From positions 1 through 31,353 of IMG/VR virus record IMGVR_UViG_3300032299_000857: DNA of 31,353 nt; one strand, 5' to 3'. Under the pieces are notes generated by a model. It did no database searches. It saw only the letters and a program-made list of their open reading frames with translations, and was not told the DNA's origin. This DNA is from a virus. This document shows, in pieces, positions 8,652-17,507 of this stretch; within the stretch, counting starts at the first letter, position 1; every line of letters begins with the position of its first letter. The position numbers were made by a program, and so were the translations under genes.

Positions 8652-11600
8652 GTTTATACCCCCCTGCTTTAATGCCTAGCTCAATTTGAATATTAGATAA
8701 GTCGTATGATTCGCCAGTTCCGGCATGGTCTGCATCAAATATTTCAAACTTCATACTTTCAACTTTTTGACGAGGTAATGAAATAGTAAATTGATATTGT
8801 GGTGAACTAGATGAGTCGTACACTAATGAATACTCCTCAAATACAGTATCATCGTAGTCAAAATAAACTTTACACTTAAGTGTATGTGCAGATTTATAAT
8901 CACCAATAATCCATAATTGATACGCTCTGACATATCCTTGGACAAGATTAACTTTTAACCAAGGACTTATGAACTTCATTACATAGAAACTAGTGCCGTC
9001 TTTAAATACTGCCTCTGACTCTGAAAAAATCTTATTAGTTTTAATAAGAGAGACAGTATTCCTGTAAGTTTCCGCATCAACAGATGTTTGCCCTGTGCTA
9101 ACAGACCACACCTGGAATAAATAATTGTATGTAAGGCAATTCATGCCAGAGGTGTAAAATCTTACCTCATTGAATTTAGGAGCTAACATTGATGCAATAA
9201 TTGCTTCAGAGTTATAATCCTCTATTGCTGCCCCTATATAGCTGACTTGCATTGATCTTGATAACAAGTAAATGCCTTTCTTAGATTTAAACATTAAACC
9301 ATCAGGCATACTAATAACTGATTTTGAATCAGAGCAACCAACATCAGACTGAATTATTTCAGGTTCACTAAAGGCATTTATTGGTAATCCAGTTTCAGTA
9401 GGGCCATCACCTTGTATAAAGTAAATAGATTCTTCTCTAAAAACTATCAACTTACCATCCATGTAACCTAAAGCAGATATTCTAGTTTTATCTGAGTTAG
9501 TTCCAGACGCTATTCTAATTCTAAAAAAATCAGAGAAAAAAATAGACTCAGAAAATAACTGCTTTTTAGAGTAAGCAACTTCGTCTTTTTCTTCTAATCC
9601 GCCCAAAAATATTCTATTACCACCCGACACCATAAATTTAGATGAAGGTGCTTGATCGTTCTGTAATATTCCACCTTGGGTGTATAATAACTGGTTGTCC
9701 ACAATGTCGGCATCCGCTGCAATATCAGTTAACGATATTAGTGACCCATCGTTTTGTATGAAATAACCAGTTGATTGTAATTTATAAAATGTAGAACCAT
9801 TATTTGTTGTTCTAAACAGAGTAATCATTATCCCAGAATAATTATCTGAATTAATTTTTAGAGAGCCAAAGGGACAATTTATAAATATACGGATTGATTC
9901 TGTGCTTGCAGATGTTGGGCCTATTGTGATGATAGGAGAAGCAGCAGAAAAACTTAATTGTCCGTTGGCATCAAAATATTCATAAGTTGCTACGTAGGAA
10001 AATGTTTTATTTGCAACTGCGGGTGTAGGAAATGCAGAGGTAACAGTTTCAGCTATTACTGCAGGAGGTGACTGCCAAAATCCATTTTCATAGAAACCTC
10101 TTCCGTCAAACTCTAAAAGAGATCCAGAATTATAATAAATAGACGCACCTAGTTTTGCCTTCATTCCAGAGTCAGCCGCTTGGTTTACAAATGTTCTTTT
10201 AGTACCCACAAAATTTAACGGGGCTTCAGTCACTTCTCTTACTGCAACAGTATAAACAGAAGGGTAAAATATTGATGAGATTGACGCACTCACTTGTGGG
10301 CTATTTGATACTTGGAAGTTAGGTAACGTGAAAAGATCCTGTGCAAAAGTTGCGTTTATTGAAAACTTTTGTTTCACATTGCCTGTTAAAAACTCAACAA
10401 CATATCCATTAAATTGATTTTCTTCCTGTAAATGGATGATTGCATACGGAATAGAATTAATAAATATAGGCTTAGATAAAATTTTAGGTCTATAAATGAT
10501 CTTAGTGTTATCCGGAACTGCAGAAGTTGTATAGCTAACTCTGTTCATTTCAACTGTAACGGCAAGTTTCGTAACAAACCCAGGGTAAGGCTCCTCTAAT
10601 GCTTCTGATATAACATAAGCATAAGTTGCATCACATATAAGTGAAACTTTTCTTTGTTTTACTATATCGGAAACTGTTTTGCGTGCCATTACAAGAGTGA
10701 ACGAAGTATCAAATGATACTAGTGATGTTTGCCCTGCTACCGCACCATTGCCGTCTATATAAGCCAAAACAACGTGGTTAGCAGTGGCATAGAGATCTAT
10801 TCCGCAAGGTGATCCAGAGACAAGATAATTCCCTCCAACTAAAGTGTATGTCCCAGTTAGAGTAGGAGTAGTTCCTCCTGCCAATGTAAATTTATAAAGT
10901 GCAACACTTGCCGAGGAAATAGTTGCTGCGTAAATAGTAGAACCGTTTCTATGAGCACAAAAACCTGCGTTATCAAAATTAAGAGCTCCTATGACTGCAC
11001 TGGATGTTAGTGTCAAATCTTTGTCATATATATTGACCTGGAAGCCATTACCGCCTGTTGCTGACTGTGGAACGAAAACAAAAAAAGAAGGATTTGTAGA
11101 AGTTCCAACGACAAATACTCTTGCGTTATTTCTCTTTGCAATGACACTCGATAAGAATATTGCTAGTGATTTTTCCTTTCTAGTATTTGAAACATAGTCT
11201 TCATAAATCAATGATGCTTGGTATGGTTCTGCAGTAGGATCTCCTACTTTATAACAAATAGAAGCAAAGATATTGTTTTGAAAGTCAGCGTCTGGGCCTA
11301 TTTCTTGAAATGAACTTTTAGAAAAAAACTCAGAATCAACACTTAAGGCATTTTTAAATTCTGATATTTTTTTCCAGGCATTTTCTTGATTAAATAATGT
11401 GTAAACACCGTTAGAAGTAATTGCTGCAATCTTATCCTCATCTGAGGCAATAGCACTGACCGTATATGATGAAAGGTTTCCGCCATTAATTGAATCTGAT
11501 AATTGAACAAACCCAAAACGCTTAGATAGTTTACCAGTCTTCTGAAAACGTACATTTTGAAGCAATAATGCTCTGCCTGCCATGACTTGCTTACTATCTG

Positions 11601-11658
11601 TCTTTGTGTCCATTCCTTCAGATATTGGAATAGAAACGGTCTGTCTTTGGAGTGCCAT
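8629..11658 (-). CDS. Tail nozzle / packaged-DNA stabilisation protein (P22 gp10-like)
   Basis: A 1009-residue, beta-rich protein. The N-terminal phrase GMDTKTDSKQV (about residues 15-25) and the GKLSKRFGF turn (about 57-65) are typical of gp10-type nozzle proteins. Near residue 770 a GCSDSKSVISMPDGLMFKSK stretch followed by GIYLLSRS resembles the propeller blades of these and of T7 gp12. The protein would sit below the head-tail adaptor and plug or gate the DNA channel. The order capsid, adaptor, nozzle fits short-tailed phages. It starts directly after the upstream stop (TAAATG). It is longer than P22 gp10 (about 470 residues), perhaps from extra beta domains. Confidence 0.7.
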   Translation of the reverse strand: MALQRQTVSIPISEGMDTKTDSKQVMAGRALLLQNVRFQKTGKLSKRFGFVQLSDSINGGNLSSYTVSAIASDEDKIAAITSNGVYTLFNQENAWKKISEFKNALSVDSEFFSKSSFQEIGPDADFQNNIFASICYKVGDPTAEPYQASLIYEDYVSNTRKEKSLAIFLSSVIAKRNNARVFVVGTSTNPSFFVFVPQSATGGNGFQVNIYDKDLTLTSSAVIGALNFDNAGFCAHRNGSTIYAATISSASVALYKFTLAGGTTPTLTGTYTLVGGNYLVSGSPCGIDLYATANHVVLAYIDGNGAVAGQTSLVSFDTSFTLVMARKTVSDIVKQRKVSLICDATYAYVISEALEEPYPGFVTKLAVTVEMNRVSYTTSAVPDNTKIIYRPKILSKPIFINSIPYAIIHLQEENQFNGYVVEFLTGNVKQKFSINATFAQDLFTLPNFQVSNSPQVSASISSIFYPSVYTVAVREVTEAPLNFVGTKRTFVNQAADSGMKAKLGASIYYNSGSLLEFDGRGFYENGFWQSPPAVIAETVTSAFPTPAVANKTFSYVATYEYFDANGQLSFSAASPIITIGPTSASTESIRIFINCPFGSLKINSDNYSGIMITLFRTTNNGSTFYKLQSTGYFIQNDGSLISLTDIAADADIVDNQLLYTQGGILQNDQAPSSKFMVSGGNRIFLGGLEEKDEVAYSKKQLFSESIFFSDFFRIRIASGTNSDKTRISALGYMDGKLIVFREESIYFIQGDGPTETGLPINAFSEPEIIQSDVGCSDSKSVISMPDGLMFKSKKGIYLLSRSMQVSYIGAAIEDYNSEAIIASMLAPKFNEVRFYTSGMNCLTYNYLFQVWSVSTGQTSVDAETYRNTVSLIKTNKIFSESEAVFKDGTSFYVMKFISPWLKVNLVQGYVRAYQLWIIGDYKSAHTLKCKVYFDYDDTVFEEYSLVYDSSSSPQYQFTISLPRQKVESMKFEIFDADHAGTGESYDLSNIQIELGIKAGGYKLAPNKSY

Positions 11659-11958
11659 TTAAAATATCCAAACTTTAATAGTTACTGTAGCAGACGAGTC
11701 AAACGTAATAGTCTTCTCATCCGATGATGTTTTCCAAATATTTGCATCAGCACCCTGGTCTAAAACTATCCAACCAAGTGGAACGCTACCTAGTCCGTGA
11801 TTAATTGTAGCAGTAGCAGGAGTAATTGTGGCAGAAAAAATATTACCCACAAGAAATGGGTTGTTGATAAATTGCTTATTAAATTCCTCAGTAAATTGTA
11901 CCGTTTTTGAGAGATTATATTCTAGACCGGTCAGTTTTTTGTATGGTTTTAGTTCCAT
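11659..11958 (-). CDS. Small beta-rich protein between adaptor and nozzle genes
   Basis: A 99-residue protein: a charged N-terminal half (residues 1-35, Lys/Glu-rich) and a beta-rich C-terminal half containing ATINHGLGSVPLGWIVLDQG (about 51-70), a phrase I associate with small phage virion proteins of unknown role. The start overlaps the adaptor stop by 10 nt, and the stop abuts the nozzle start. A tail or neck accessory component is inferred from position. No catalytic motif. Confidence 0.55.
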   Translation of the reverse strand: MELKPYKKLTGLEYNLSKTVQFTEEFNKQFINNPFLVGNIFSATITPATATINHGLGSVPLGWIVLDQGADANIWKTSSDEKTITFDSSATVTIKVWIF

Positions 11959-12626
11959 AGGTTTCTGAACCCAGCATAATTGGAATCAGTATCAACTACT
12001 CTGGCAGGTTCGCCTGAATCTCTTCCTGCAGAAGCAGAAAGTATTCTTTGACGCATACTCTCTTTAGCTAACAATAGCTCTTCAACCGGTGACTCTTCTT
12101 TAACTCTCATTTTAATTGCTGCATCTATAACGACATACTCTTCATATCCGTTAATGCCATTAAATGAATCAGTATCCAATGTTAGCTCTTGAGGTAATGG
12201 AATGTACCATAGCCTAATCAACTGAGATCCGTTAGGTGTCGGGATAAAAACAAGATCATCTCCCCGCACTTGATACATTAAATTGTAGTTTCTAACGTTA
12301 TAAAACGGCTCTCTGAATCTATTTCTTTCCTGCCATCTAAATGCCTTTAAAGTTATTGCTTGGGTTGATGATGTTACAAAATCAACACCCATAAGTTTAT
12401 AAAAGTCTGCAGGTAGTGCGTATGTGTCCTGATTAATACTTGTCGTGAAGTTATAGCTTAGAACGAAATAATTTTCACCACGAGAGGCAATTAAGAGATC
12501 ATAAAGCTCTGCGTTTGATGCGTTTATGTAGGTATTTAATTCGGCATCAGTAACAAACTTAGAGTTAACCATATCAGCACGTTGCCGTGATCTATTTCTC
12601 AACTCTAAAAGTGTTACAGATGCCAT
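11949..12626 (-). CDS. Head-tail adaptor protein (P22 gp4 / T7 gp11 type)
   Basis: A 225-residue protein whose N-terminus (LELRNRSRQRADMVNSKFVT followed by DAELNTYINASNAELYDLLI) is the characteristic helical opening of adaptor proteins that bind the portal ring. The middle is a beta domain (DTYALPADFYKLMGVDF) and the C-terminal part is helical with many charged residues. The gene lies after portal, scaffold and capsid and before the nozzle, the usual place. The start ATG at 12626 follows the upstream gene by 11 nt. Family assignment rests on pattern and context, not on an alignment. Confidence 0.65.
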   Translation of the reverse strand: MASVTLLELRNRSRQRADMVNSKFVTDAELNTYINASNAELYDLLIASRGENYFVLSYNFTTSINQDTYALPADFYKLMGVDFVTSSTQAITLKAFRWQERNRFREPFYNVRNYNLMYQVRGDDLVFIPTPNGSQLIRLWYIPLPQELTLDTDSFNGINGYEEYVVIDAAIKMRVKEESPVEELLLAKESMRQRILSASAGRDSGEPARVVDTDSNYAGFRNLWN

Positions 12627-12637
12627 AATTATTAACC

Positions 12638-12898
12638 TTACAAGGAAATTTCTATTTCAGTGCCTTCTTCTTCTTCCTCTGGTTCAAGAGCGTCCACTTC
12701 ATGATCAAGAGCAATAAAAGCAGATATGACCTTATTAGGATCTTTGCTTTCAATAGCTTTTAAAAATTCCATAGCACACATTTTAACAGAGTCAGGATAC
12801 ATTGCTGGCATAGTTGAGTAGGCTTTTTTACCACCGATAATGCCTTCAATAAGACCGTCTGAAATTTTCTTTTTATCAACCCCTAACATGATTGGCAT
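12638..12898 (-). CDS. Small acidic protein of the head module
   Basis: An 86-residue protein: helical body (residues 1-70) and a very acidic tail, EPEEEEEGTEIEISL, at the C-terminus. It lies between the capsid-proximal beta protein and the adaptor, with 9- and 11-nt spacers, so it belongs to the head operon. An assembly or packaging accessory role is conceivable. I do not recognise a family. Confidence 0.5.
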   Translation of the reverse strand: MPIMLGVDKKKISDGLIEGIIGGKKAYSTMPAMYPDSVKMCAMEFLKAIESKDPNKVISAFIALDHEVDALEPEEEEEGTEIEISL

Positions 12899-12907
12899 AG
12901 AAACCTC

Positions 12908-13315
12908 TTAATTATCAAACGGCTTGATAGATGTTTTTCTAAACACTACAATGATAGAAATAACAGTACCAGACGAAGGATTGGCGGCAGCTCCTGCAAA
13001 ATCTAATGTTTCAAATTTATATTTTCTATCAGCTTGAACATCTTCCTGTAGAGTAGACGGATTTTCTTTTATATAAATTGAAGCAATGTTTGGAGCAGAA
13101 GCAGAAACGATACCGGCATTTGAATGTAGTAGTCTAGACCATGAGTCTTCGAATTCTATTTCATACAATCCTGTTCCTGATTTAACAACACCTGCAATAC
13201 CGCCGCCTTTAACTGTTTGCACAGCTCCAGCGGCTCCAATAACAACAGACCCAAAGAGAGTGACGGTGTCCTTCTCAAGGGTATATTGAAATTGTGACAT
13301 ATACCTATTACCCAT
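12908..13315 (-). CDS. Capsid-proximal beta-rich protein, decoration-type candidate
   Basis: I place the start at the ATG at 13315: an AGGGA lies 7 nt upstream, whereas the in-frame TTG at 13321 would have the same AGGGA almost touching it. The product is 135 residues, Val/Gly/Ala/Ser-rich, with beta-strand pattern and a GTVISIIVVFRKT strand at the end. It follows the major capsid gene after a hairpin. Small proteins here are often head decoration or head-completion proteins; that role is inference. Confidence 0.5.
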   Translation of the reverse strand: MGNRYMSQFQYTLEKDTVTLFGSVVIGAAGAVQTVKGGGIAGVVKSGTGLYEIEFEDSWSRLLHSNAGIVSASAPNIASIYIKENPSTLQEDVQADRKYKFETLDFAGAAANPSSGTVISIIVVFRKTSIKPFDN

Positions 13316-13334
13316 ATTCAATTCCCTTTATTAA

Positions 13335-13354
13335 GGGAGGTTGTTACACCTCCC
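13335..13354 (-). terminator. Hairpin after the capsid gene, partial terminator or mRNA stabiliser
   Basis: A perfect 6-bp inverted repeat GGGAGG/CCTCCC with an 8-nt loop, starting 12 nt after the capsid stop codon in the leftward direction. No T-run follows (TTAATAAAGG), so full rho-independent termination is doubtful. It could raise capsid mRNA level by blocking 3' decay or partly terminate transcription so that capsid is made in excess over downstream genes. Confidence 0.5.
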
Positions 13355-13365
13355 TACTGTTGTTA

Positions 13366-14577
13366 TTAGATAGTGAATGATCCAGAAGAACCAGGCCAGT
13401 ATGAAACAATCTGAGCGTAGTAACCTACTCTGATTTCTGCTGAGTCATCGTTAGATACTCGGAGCATTTTAAGCCCATCCATATCTAGAATCATTGGCAT
13501 ACCTTCAAGAGAGTGGATTTTCCACATATCAAGTTGAAGCATCTGCATTTTGTTATCAGGACAATTTCTGTCTGGGATAACAGTAGCAATTGATTTACCA
13601 AGGTTAACTTTAACACCTTGGAAACCAATGTTTGCATCTTTTGCAATTACGTCAACGAATTGAACTTTAGATCCAAGTGCTTTAGTAAGATCTGCGTACT
13701 TTTGGAATGACATGAATACATGATCAACTTTACCGCCATCTCGTCCAATCTTCATTCCGCCCTGGATAAGAGCTTCCTCGATTGGAAGAGCAGATAAGTT
13801 TCCACGGAAACCTGCAAGACGAGTAACGTCAACAGAACGGTCGACACCGAACCAGTTGTCACCGGCAGTAGGTGCAACAGCAGGAAGCCACCCAGAAAGA
13901 CCTTTCATTTTCTTATCGTAGTCACCTTCGATAGAGATGAAGTCGTTAATAGTAGCAGCTGCAATCGATGTAGAAATGTTAGCATCAACTGTAACTTGTC
14001 CAAGTTCACGGTCAACTGCAACAACAGTCATAACACCTGAACGAACTGAACCACCGCCATTGGTAGCAGAAAGTTTTAGCTTGTAATCAACTTCGAAGAA
14101 AACAACGTCTTCAGGATTACGAAGTTTAATTAGTGTAGAAGCTAGTACAGTAGTTGTATCCAATTGGCCAATAACACCTGAGCCGTTCCCATAAAGGGCC
14201 TGAGCTGCAGAGTTAGTAACGTTCAACTGAGCTGAATCAATTTCTTGCTTAAGAGCAGAAACAAATGCACCAGAGTTATTTTTAGAAGCTAGGATCAATT
14301 CGTTTGTGATTCTAGCAACAGCATAGTCAGACGCTCTTGTGTAACGGAAAGCAACGTTTTTAACGTTAGTTGAGTTAGACTGAGCGGTAGCAAATGTAGA
14401 AGATCGTCCTGCGTTTGGAGCATACTTTAAAGGTGCCTTAGCATCTTCGCCATAAAAGTCAGTAGCCTTAGGCATAAGAGCAAGAAGAGGATTGTCTTTA
14501 TAGGTAGCGTCTTTTGGTAGACCTGAAGGGTAAAGCGTCTTTAAAATCGCCGCCATATTAATGGTTGTAGCTGTCAT
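13366..14577 (-). CDS. Major capsid protein
   Basis: A 403-residue protein with the composition and order expected of an HK97-fold shell protein. It has an N-arm with KTLYPSGLPKDATYKDNPLL (about 13-32), an E-loop zone with APLKYAP (48-54), a long helix with NELILASKNNSGAFVSALKQ, and an insertion rich in beta strands. A C-terminal axial domain ends in YYAQIVSYWPGSSGSFTI. It follows directly on a scaffold-like gene and has a strong AAAGGA site 8 nt upstream. The local sequence is more GC-balanced and codon choice looks more regular than in neighbouring genes, as expected for a highly expressed protein. Downstream hairpin at 13335-13354. Confidence 0.85.
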   Translation of the reverse strand: MTATTINMAAILKTLYPSGLPKDATYKDNPLLALMPKATDFYGEDAKAPLKYAPNAGRSSTFATAQSNSTNVKNVAFRYTRASDYAVARITNELILASKNNSGAFVSALKQEIDSAQLNVTNSAAQALYGNGSGVIGQLDTTTVLASTLIKLRNPEDVVFFEVDYKLKLSATNGGGSVRSGVMTVVAVDRELGQVTVDANISTSIAAATINDFISIEGDYDKKMKGLSGWLPAVAPTAGDNWFGVDRSVDVTRLAGFRGNLSALPIEEALIQGGMKIGRDGGKVDHVFMSFQKYADLTKALGSKVQFVDVIAKDANIGFQGVKVNLGKSIATVIPDRNCPDNKMQMLQLDMWKIHSLEGMPMILDMDGLKMLRVSNDDSAEIRVGYYAQIVSYWPGSSGSFTI

Positions 14578-14589
14578 GAGTGATTTCCT

Positions 14590-15471
14590 TTAGAAAGATT
14601 TAAGTTGTTGTTCAAATAATTTTGCCGCTGCTCTCAATCTTTCTTCTTCAGTTTTCAGCTCAGGACTATTTGCTGACGATTGTGAGAACGAGTCATCGAG
14701 TGTGTATTGGCCCATAACTTTCGAGCCGAAAAAATCTTCATCGGCATTTACACCGAGAAGTTTTTTTACCTTGTTAGATTTTGCCATGCCCTGCACCGTC
14801 TCTTCAAGTTTTTTCTCATAGAGCTGACACGCTTCATCAAAAGTCATTAGTTTTGGTGCACCTGACTCAGCAGTCTTTAAGTAGACCTGTTTAATCACAC
14901 TAAAGACCTCGTCAGCAGCTTCAAACGTAGTAATCAATTCAAAATCATCTGACTTAGATTGTATAAACTTCTTTAGCTCTGCATTATAGTATTTACTCTG
15001 CTCTTCAATCTCTTGATTTTTTTTAAGTGAGTCCTGTTCGGCAAATTTTTCCTCTAGTAACTTTTTGTATTCATCATCCTTTGCAGATAACTGAGTTTTT
15101 AACTCTTTCAATTGTTTCTGGATTGGATCAAGCTCTTCATCTGTTAAGGAGGCGAGCATCTTATCCTGTAGCTCTTCAAACTTAAGACCTTTCTTTTTAA
15201 AAAACTCTGAAGGATTTTCAGTTGCAAGACGATCGAGTTGTTCCCACTCTGAAAACTTCTTTTCTTTCTCTTCTATGTCTTTAAGTTTTTGTTGCCAGGA
15301 TTTCTGTTTTTCTAACAATCCACGCTCTTTCTTTGCTAGTAGTGCAAGTTTTTGTGACCAATCATCAACTTGTGGTGCAGATTCTACTTCGATTGACTCA
15401 GAGGCATTGTTAATAACTTCGGGATTTACTGCCTGTGATACAATTGACTCTGTAATTAAACTTGTTTCCAT
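14590..15471 (-). CDS. Scaffolding protein
   Basis: A 293-residue, Lys/Glu/Gln-rich, mostly helical protein. Predicted coiled coils cover about 45-80 and 115-165. The acidic N-terminus (30 residues without Lys) and the basic C-terminal helix (EERLRAAAKLFEQQLKSF) are typical of scaffolds, which nucleate procapsid assembly and bind the shell by a C-terminal helix. The gene lies between portal and capsid genes. An AAGGAG site 5 nt upstream of ATG at 15471 makes the start certain. Assigned by composition and position. Confidence 0.8.
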   Translation of the reverse strand: METSLITESIVSQAVNPEVINNASESIEVESAPQVDDWSQKLALLAKKERGLLEKQKSWQQKLKDIEEKEKKFSEWEQLDRLATENPSEFFKKKGLKFEELQDKMLASLTDEELDPIQKQLKELKTQLSAKDDEYKKLLEEKFAEQDSLKKNQEIEEQSKYYNAELKKFIQSKSDDFELITTFEAADEVFSVIKQVYLKTAESGAPKLMTFDEACQLYEKKLEETVQGMAKSNKVKKLLGVNADEDFFGSKVMGQYTLDDSFSQSSANSPELKTEEERLRAAAKLFEQQLKSF

Positions 15472-15480
15472 ATAGACTCC

Positions 15481-17295
15481 TTATTGAATACCAGTTTCGG
15501 GTTGAGCTTGCATTAATGCTTGTTCTTCTAGTGGCATTTCAGGCATAACAGGTGCAGGAGGCATCATCTGCTCTTTAAGTGATAGCGCATCATTGATCCA
15601 CTTCTGCAAAAGATCCAACCTATCAACTGGCAATCCTCTAGACTTCATCCTTAAATAAGTTGAGTTCATATATTGAATACCGTAATCAAGATTCTGATAA
15701 GGCTCAGGTGGATTATAAATCCCATCCTCGATGATAGTGTAGACCGTCCATTTAATATCATCTGTGCCAGCGTTTTTGTTTTCTGTTATCTCTGAAATGT
15801 CTGGGAACTCTAGAAGACTTAAACCTTCTTGTGGTTCTAATAATCCAGCGGCAAGCATTTCCTGGACGTATGCAAGTCTACCTGCAGGAGTTTTAGGCAA
15901 CATTGATGTTGGATATGCCTGCATAACATACTCTGAGTTTTTAAGTTTGATCTTTTTAAAATCAATCTTTTGAGCACCATACTTATCAGGTGATAACACA
16001 ACTACATTTCCACCTTCGTCTGCAATCTGTTTAGAGTGATCAATAATTGCGTCTGCTAGGTCTAAATGGAATTGCTCCCAGGCCTGAGATAATTCAGCAA
16101 ATCTTTCAGTTTCAATATCATTGTATTCTCTGAGTGCCTTACCAGAATCAAGTCCACTAGGTTTTTTAGACTGTGCAGTAAGCTGTGATAGTCCAATCTC
16201 CTCAAATGCTTTTTGGTAAACAGTCAGGAACCAATCAATCACTGCAGGATTAATTCCCATAGGAAAGTTATATGAAGGCGGTGCACCCTTATATTTAACA
16301 ATTGTTCCAACTTCGTTGTTAAAATGTGTATCAATAATCTCTGACATATAATCAACTAGGATGTTTGGCGAAGACATGATGTTCATAGATCTTGATATAC
16401 GTCTTAGCATTCTGTTGATTTCAATTTGGTGACCTGTAATGATCTCAGAAATGCCTTTAGAAAAGTATCCAACAGCATTTGGTACATACTGAATACGAAC
16501 ATAAGGTATTTTCTCTTTCTCAAAGTCTTCATAGAGAAATGTAGCGGTGGAAATACCAATAAAGTGTTTACCTTTGTGTAGGATTTTATTACCATCCTTA
16601 TCGTAAGTCACATGAGCACATCGGTATGCTTCAACAACAACGGCAAGTTGGTGGTTAGATTCAAACGAGTCAATAAAGAATGGAATGTCAGTGATGCTTG
16701 CCTCTGCAATCTCAACAGCAAAATCAGGATATTTTTCTTTTAAAGTTCCCTTATCAACTACTCTCACTTCGTAAATAGTTTTGGGCTCCATTCCATACAT
16801 AACCTCTGCCTGGTTAACTACAAGGCATGGTTTAAATACTTTCTTTAGATGGATATTTCCCTGGGCATCATGCCAGTGCTTAATAAAACCATCACCGAAT
16901 ATAAGAGCATCTCTTAATGCTTTTTTAGATTCTTCGTAAACCTTGGATTTATAAAATTGTCCGTAAACATATTTGGATAGCTTCTTTGCTTGTTGTTGCA
17001 TTCCCCAGTCACCGTCATCTGTTAAAAATGATGGCCTAACTTTATTCTTTGCAATCTTAGATACAAGCGTATTAGTAGCAGCTTGGACGATGTTCATAGT
17101 GAATTTAGCATCCAGAGTGTCAAACGTAAGATTGAAAGTAAAAGCAGAATACAAAGGTAACCCAGAATATAGTCGAAAATGCCTTTCATCTAAATCCTCC
17201 TGTGCAGTTTGATTTCTTCTTATGTTTCCTGCAGTTTCAAATACTCTTTTATGTGGATCCTTTTCTATGTCCCACCAATTTTTTTGTAGTTCCAT
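15481..17295 (-). CDS. Portal protein
   Basis: A 604-residue protein. Residues about 20-120 give the helical N-terminal wing. LIFGDGFIKHWHD (about 130-142) is the usual portal phrase with a Gly-Asp-Gly-type turn. The region 280-330 (SKGISEIITGHQIEINRMLR) matches the long portal stem helix entry. C-terminal residues are Pro/Gln/Met-rich, possibly barrel or disordered. The protein forms the dodecameric ring through which terminase pumps DNA and to which the adaptor binds. The ATG overlaps the upstream stop by one base (TAATG). Order terminase, portal, scaffold, capsid supports the call. Confidence 0.85.
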   Translation of the reverse strand: MELQKNWWDIEKDPHKRVFETAGNIRRNQTAQEDLDERHFRLYSGLPLYSAFTFNLTFDTLDAKFTMNIVQAATNTLVSKIAKNKVRPSFLTDDGDWGMQQQAKKLSKYVYGQFYKSKVYEESKKALRDALIFGDGFIKHWHDAQGNIHLKKVFKPCLVVNQAEVMYGMEPKTIYEVRVVDKGTLKEKYPDFAVEIAEASITDIPFFIDSFESNHQLAVVVEAYRCAHVTYDKDGNKILHKGKHFIGISTATFLYEDFEKEKIPYVRIQYVPNAVGYFSKGISEIITGHQIEINRMLRRISRSMNIMSSPNILVDYMSEIIDTHFNNEVGTIVKYKGAPPSYNFPMGINPAVIDWFLTVYQKAFEEIGLSQLTAQSKKPSGLDSGKALREYNDIETERFAELSQAWEQFHLDLADAIIDHSKQIADEGGNVVVLSPDKYGAQKIDFKKIKLKNSEYVMQAYPTSMLPKTPAGRLAYVQEMLAAGLLEPQEGLSLLEFPDISEITENKNAGTDDIKWTVYTIIEDGIYNPPEPYQNLDYGIQYMNSTYLRMKSRGLPVDRLDLLQKWINDALSLKEQMMPPAPVMPEMPLEEQALMQAQPETGIQ

Positions 17296-17507
17296 TAATT
17301 AGCTCTCAGTTTAAGGTTAGAAGCAGAATAATATAAATCATCTTCTGTAATCTTTTCAGAAGATCCAATTCTAGGCAATACGTTTGCTTCAGCTATGTAT
17401 TTTACCGGACTTATTTTGATTTCAATATCACCACTTTTGAATGATTCTACTGAGTGAGCTCTTAAGACGTGTAAAAGTCTATCCATTTCTTCAATATTGA
17501 TACTCAT
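17295..17507 (-). CDS. Small protein between terminase and portal
   Basis: A 70-residue protein that overlaps the end of the large terminase gene by 17 nt and the portal start by 1 nt. N-terminal helix (SINIEEMDRLLHVLRAHSVE), then a short beta stretch. The tight overlaps argue for a real, coupled gene. The first 20 residues read like a helical partner-binding segment, so a terminase or portal accessory role is conceivable. Family not recognised. Confidence 0.5.
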   Translation of the reverse strand: MSINIEEMDRLLHVLRAHSVESFKSGDIEIKISPVKYIAEANVLPRIGSSEKITEDDLYYSASNLKLRAN

